8,758 bases of DNA from JAZLDV01 sp045614925. Lineage in GTDB: Bacteria > Bacillota_I > Bacilli_A > Erysipelotrichales > Coprobacillaceae. Of the stretch, positions 6,201-8,758 are shown piece by piece (positions within the stretch are counted from its first letter, which is position 1; each line of letters starts with the position of its first letter). A program made the translations under genes and the position numbers. The stretch spans positions 1-8,758 of the forward strand of contig JAZLDV010000118.1 in NCBI GenBank assembly GCA_045614925.1. The letters run 5' to 3'. A model generated the notes under the pieces. The model had not been told where the DNA came from, did no database searches, and worked only from the letters and a program-made list of their open reading frames with translations.

Positions 6201-8758
6201 CGCCTTCAAGAATTACTTTAGATTATAGTTTTGATGGTGTGACTTGGCATAGAGCAGGATCTTATATTGATAATGATTTTGGTGAGTGCAAAATTGGCTT
6301 TGGAACTTGGGGTAATCCAAGAAATGCAATCTTTAGTGAATTTAAAGTAGGTGATGTTTCTACATCATATGAAGATTTAATGAAACAAGATAGTATTGAA
6401 TTTACTAATAGTGTAAATGATAGACCACTAGTAAGTAATATTGCTTTATCTGAAACAAATAGTGGTGTTAAAGTATCATATGATTATTCTGATAATGATA
6501 GTGAAGGACAATCATATATCGAATGGATGTATGAAGAAAATGGAAAACAAGTATCAGTGATTACTAATGAAAAAACATTAGATATCGCAGGTGTAAGTTC
6601 AATTAAAGTAAGAGTTTATCCTGTAGATGAACATGGTACACCGGGAAATCCTAGTGAAACTGTAAGTATGTCATTAGCTAGTGAAAATTCTTATGAAATT
6701 CATAGTATTAAAGTAAATGGTAATCAGGTCATTGAGAGAACTGGTCATAAAGATGTAACAGTTGATATTCCAGGTATCTTAAATAAAGTTGAATTATCAT
6801 GGGTAAGTGTAAACAATACATTAGGTAATGTAGAAGTTTATAAAAATAATACAAAATTAGATACAAATAATAATAGTGTTATTGTTGATGTAGAAGATAA
6901 TGATGTATTAAAAGTTAAAAAAGGTGATTATGAATATACTGTAACTATTCATACAATTAAGTCAAATAATACGGATGTAAATTCTATTAAAGTAGATTCA
7001 TATGTATATGAAATTAATAGTAGTGGAGCACATTACTTTGATTCTAAACAATTAAGTAATAAAGGTATTATTGAAATTGATGCATCAAGTGATGTGAAAG
7101 ATATTGTTGTGACAATGGGTCATGATAGAAAAGAATTAGAAGTAACTAAAGAAGGAAATGTATATAAAGTAGAATATGCATTTGTAAGTGGATTAAATCC
7201 AATTTATGTAACTGCAGTTGCTCAAGATGATGTGACTACAACACAATATATGATGTTTACAACATATGTTGCTGATGTAGACTTAACTGTTGATAGCATT
7301 GTAGTTAATGATAAAGAATTAAAAGACTTTAGTAGTGATCAATATACATATAATTGTGAAGTTAATGCTGATACACTTAAAGTTAAAGTGAATACTTCTG
7401 ATCATGAAATTACTTATTCACTAAATAATGAAATTAAAGCAGGAAAAGAAGTTGTATTTAATGATTTAAAAGATGGTGAAAATGTATTAAAAATTGTAGT
7501 AAAATCTAAAGAAACTTCTTCTAAAGTGATTTATACAATTAATATCATGAAACCATATGATACAAATACAAACATTGGTGAAATATTATTAAATGATATT
7601 GATATCACTAAAGCATTTACTGATGGATATACAAAACAATATGTTGCATCAGATACAATCAAATTAGCAGTTCAACCTCAAGATCCAAGAGCAACTGTAA
7701 CTATTAAATTAGGAAATGAAACAATCACTTCTTCAACATTTAAAGCTTACAAAAACTTAAATGATGTAAGAGTTGTTGTAACAGCTGCGGATGGTAAAAC
7801 AAAAGCAGAATATGTAGTTGATTTAGAAAAAGCAGTATTCTTATCAGATATGCCTTGGTCTAAAGATGTTCAAGGATACTTTAAAAACTGGAGAGATGTA
7901 TCAGGTGATAATGGAGAACAATCAATTGCAGTTTATGTAGATGGACAACCACAAACATTTAATAAAGGTGTTGGTGCTCATGCGAACTCTACAATTGAAG
8001 TAGACTTAACAAATAAAGGATTAACACAGTTTGTTGCTTATGCAGGTGTTAATGCAAATCAGCAAGCAGGTGGAGATGTAATATTTAAAGTTTATGTAGA
8101 TGATCAGCTTGTTGGTGAAAGCAATCAGTTATGTAAACAAAATGCTAAACTATTTGAAGTTGATTTAACTAATGCATCAAAAATTAGATTAGAAGTAGAC
8201 AAAAATGGTTTAGACTCATATGACCATGGAACATGGGCAGATGCTAAATTCTTAGGTGAATTTAATGATACTTATACTAATTACACTGTTGAATTAGATC
8301 AAAATGAAGTAGAAGTATTTGTAGGAGAAACAGTACAATTAAATGCGACTGCTTATCCAGAAGATACAATGACTTGGTCTTCTTCAAATGAAAAAGTAGC
8401 AACTGTAAAAGATGGTGTTGTCACTGCAGTATCTGTAGGTACTGCTACTATCAAAGTAACAACATCAAAAGGTAAAACAGTAACTTGCAACGTAACAGTT
8501 AAAGAAAAAGCTGTACCTTCTATTAACGGTTGGGAAAAATTTGATGGAAAATGGTACTTCTATGTTGAAGATGTAGCTCAAACTGGTTGGGTTAAAGATG
8601 CTGGAAAATGGTACTTCATGGATACTGAAGGTGCTATGCAAACTGGTTGGGTAAAAGACAACAACAAATGGTATTACTTAAATACTCATATGATGACTGG
8701 TTGGCAAAAAGTAGACGGTCAATGGTATTACTTAAATAGCCATATGATCACTGGATGG
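3278..8758 (+). CDS. Surface GH110 alpha-1,3-galactosidase with CBM51 and cell-wall-binding repeats, partial
   Basis: The frame runs 1827 codons without a stop to the window edge; the C-terminus is missing. Domains in order: signal peptide 1-24 (cleavage after V-H-A); GH110 catalytic beta-helix about 29-665; Ig-like (Big_2-type) about 668-750 and 756-848; concanavalin/LamG-like 849-1030; unassigned beta-rich segments 1030-1335; cadherin-like beta-sandwiches 1336-1427 and 1427-1518; CBM51/NPCBM 1521-1661; Ig-like 1668-1746; choline-binding-type wall repeats from 1751. GH110 enzymes are inverting exo-alpha-1,3-galactosidases acting on blood group B and, in one subfamily, linear alpha-Gal glycans. 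Expected location is the cell wall, held by teichoic-acid-binding repeats rather than a sortase anchor (none seen so far). From memory, a Bifidobacterium bifidum enzyme also joins GH110 with CBM51 and acts on B antigen; this is a low-GC counterpart with a different anchor. It is monocistronic up to the window end. Fine substrate specificity cannot be decided here. Confidence 0.92.
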   Translation, partial: MRKLLCFMLALFMCFPAINTDVHALEDQIIIDVTDYGADPLGVNDSTEAIYEALEAAREMGEDGKAVTVNFPKGEYHIYKDTAQQREYHTSNTNSIQNPTKYIGILIENQQNLTIEGNGSLFMMHGNMMALAVAYSKNITLRNFSWDFEVPTVTEMTVMDVTNTYTDYYIPSCFPYTISGNSIVWSSDLSPYTNQPYWTGRNHDVDGHGSYGVVGYHPADEMSRNYYTSDGPLSNVSRIEKLSDNEVRVYYSSRSATQRTNQQKGVIFEMCSNQHRQTAGAFTYESENVLSEQVNVHFMHGFGWLIQMSKNVYYKKCNFLPRENSGHVTVSFADGIHASGAAGEIVIEDTNFANTHDDPINIHGTFTRVQALDSTNNRLTLKYIHTQQGGFPQYHVGDKVQFFTRDTLESSDKEAVYTVKNIIQDTYESSDLRTMIVEFEETLPSYLTQKIGSEPKYVAENITYAPSVTVKGCTFRNVPTRGILCTTRNKVNIENNIFYNMSMATIFLSNDSDEWYESGPIRDMNIKGNIFYIKDIGRTAWTYASAIYVHPVTKGGGLPDASNPIHKNITIEDNTFYMDLDTVVKAESVENLTFRNNKVFRLNPEVNVSIDAPKTSINVNESFTLNTHKSGNTNNGTIDNIFNFTKCKNVLIEGNTYDDGLKLYAVSDQATINNGLTVKDKDIKVVNNEGQAVSEPVRNIQYASMNPDIVSIDDKGTVKGLKAGKAEVFAYYKWNDTIIQSNIVEITVASNGSTSVNDIEIQCNNEAVKDYVTLDMNENNTLTFKEKNNLNVQWNVSDFKTSGTTDIASVDANGTLTGHKEGIVWLSASLNDTSTRIPVVVYGNGSYGLNESFSVIREDKANYTVSKDRLEIKSQAGDLWQWDNNLKNLFLYDLPNPYGVRTIVKVENLPVRESGKWDTVSFILYNGDDDYYTIGKKSHYDGFATVKERAQTATEAGGDSAYNSTTTAYLGICRTPSRITLDYSFDGVTWHRAGSYIDNDFGECKIGFGTWGNPRNAIFSEFKVGDVSTSYEDLMKQDSIEFTNSVNDRPLVSNIALSETNSGVKVSYDYSDNDSEGQSYIEWMYEENGKQVSVITNEKTLDIAGVSSIKVRVYPVDEHGTPGNPSETVSMSLASENSYEIHSIKVNGNQVIERTGHKDVTVDIPGILNKVELSWVSVNNTLGNVEVYKNNTKLDTNNNSVIVDVEDNDVLKVKKGDYEYTVTIHTIKSNNTDVNSIKVDSYVYEINSSGAHYFDSKQLSNKGIIEIDASSDVKDIVVTMGHDRKELEVTKEGNVYKVEYAFVSGLNPIYVTAVAQDDVTTTQYMMFTTYVADVDLTVDSIVVNDKELKDFSSDQYTYNCEVNADTLKVKVNTSDHEITYSLNNEIKAGKEVVFNDLKDGENVLKIVVKSKETSSKVIYTINIMKPYDTNTNIGEILLNDIDITKAFTDGYTKQYVASDTIKLAVQPQDPRATVTIKLGNETITSSTFKAYKNLNDVRVVVTAADGKTKAEYVVDLEKAVFLSDMPWSKDVQGYFKNWRDVSGDNGEQSIAVYVDGQPQTFNKGVGAHANSTIEVDLTNKGLTQFVAYAGVNANQQAGGDVIFKVYVDDQLVGESNQLCKQNAKLFEVDLTNASKIRLEVDKNGLDSYDHGTWADAKFLGEFNDTYTNYTVELDQNEVEVFVGETVQLNATAYPEDTMTWSSSNEKVATVKDGVVTAVSVGTATIKVTTSKGKTVTCNVTVKEKAVPSINGWEKFDGKWYFYVEDVAQTGWVKDAGKWYFMDTEGAMQTGWVKDNNKWYYLNTHMMTGWQKVDGQWYYLNSHMITGW
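3362..5272 (+). other. GH110 catalytic domain (residues 29-665)
   Basis: The domain opens with D-V-T-D-Y-G-A-D-P-L-G (32-42) and the F-P-K-G-E-Y strand, then the N-L-T-I-E-G-N-G-S beta-helix turn. The core motif is A-D-G-I-H (D334) followed by T-H-D-D-P-I-N-I-H-G-T (D357, D358). The 23- and 24-residue gaps equal those of the three catalytic aspartates I recall for a Pseudoalteromonas GH110 structure (D321, D344, D345). All three are present, so the domain is predicted to be active. Confidence 0.9.
5822..6367 (+). other. Concanavalin/LamG-like domain (residues 849-1030)
   Basis: The segment has the pattern of the jelly-roll domains appended to glycosidases (GH43 C-terminal/DUF1349 type): L-E-I-K-S-Q-A-G-D-L-W near the start, a hydrophobic V-S-F-I-L-Y strand, then I-T-L-D-Y-S-F-D-G-V-T-W-H-R. 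Such domains often bind or position glycans; the ligand here is unknown. Confidence 0.55.
7283..7831 (+). other. Two cadherin-like beta-sandwich domains (residues 1336-1518)
   Basis: Each starts with an I-x-V/L-N-D element and ends with a Y-T-I-N-I or Y-V-V-D-L strand, the pattern of the Cadherin-like beta-sandwich family common in Firmicute surface proteins. They probably act as spacers that hold the CBM and anchor away from the catalytic domain. Segments at 1137-1335 look similar but more diverged. Confidence 0.6.
7838..8260 (+). other. CBM51 / NPCBM carbohydrate-binding module (residues 1521-1661)
   Basis: The segment begins F-L-S-D-M-P-W, has G-V-G-A-H-A-N-S-T-I (about 1570-1580), an F-x-A-Y-A-G-V-N strand, a V-I-F-K-V-Y-V-D-D stretch and ends with H-G-T-W-A-D-A-K-F-L-G. 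This is the NPCBM family order. Known CBM51 modules bind galactose or blood group A/B antigen, matching the catalytic domain. Confidence 0.88.
8528..8758 (+). repeat. Choline-binding-type cell-wall repeats (residues 1751-1827, array cut by edge)
   Basis: Units starting with Gly-Trp occur at residues 1751, 1770, 1790, 1808 and 1826, so the spacing is 19, 20, 18 and 18. Each carries the G/N-K/Q-W-Y-F/Y motif (for example G-K-W-Y-F and N-K-W-Y-Y) followed by M-x-T-G-W. This is the cell-wall-binding (CW_binding_1/choline-binding) repeat; such arrays bind choline on teichoic acids or a similar wall polymer. The array continues past the window. Confidence 0.93.

Noticed and set aside
6800..8758. 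A phase-variable or slipped repeat tract in the giant gene
   Set aside because: The repeats there are protein-level domains with diverged DNA; no homopolymer or short tandem tract long enough for phase variation is seen and the frame is intact.

Overview
The DNA is very AT-rich, uses TGG for tryptophan and TGA as a stop, has strong AAGGAG-type ribosome binding sites and A/T-ending codons, and encodes a secreted protein ending in choline-binding-type cell-wall repeats. This points to a low-GC Gram-positive gut commensal, most plausibly of the Erysipelotrichia/Coprobacillaceae type (an inference from style, not from a marker gene).

Layout. Positions 1-165 (minus) hold the first 55 codons of a neutral-ceramidase-like protein. 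It diverges from a small helical protein at 267-500 (plus). A bidirectional terminator at 507-534 separates that gene from a convergent two-gene minus-strand operon: a secreted matrixin-type zinc metalloprotease (1058-1600), then, 6 bp later and with its ribosome binding site overlapping the protease stop codon, a membrane-anchored protein (542-1051) with a faintly TIMP/netrin-like pattern. The 267 bp divergent region 1601-1867 carries two good sigma-A promoters, three TTAGCAT direct repeats behind the protease promoter, and a GntR-like palindrome before the transporter promoter. An OxlT-family MFS transporter (1868-3193) follows and ends at a strong intrinsic terminator. From 3278 to the window end runs one unbroken reading frame of at least 1827 codons.

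The giant protein is the centrepiece. It has a signal peptide, a GH110 alpha-1,3-galactosidase catalytic domain with its three aspartates in place, two Ig-like domains, a concanavalin-like domain, several beta-sandwich segments, a CBM51 (NPCBM) module, a third Ig-like domain, and cell-wall-binding repeats cut by the window edge. GH110 enzymes release terminal alpha-1,3-galactose from blood group B and related glycans, and CBM51 is known to bind blood group A/B sugars, so this looks like a surface-bound host-glycan harvester.

Together the genes fit a host-mucosal lifestyle: a surface glycosidase, a secreted protease, a ceramidase-like hydrolase and a small-carboxylate transporter. Apart from the protease pair, nothing shows that they form one pathway. 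I see no RNA gene, CRISPR array or insertion sequence. The most novel idea supported here is the protease plus possible TIMP-like partner operon.
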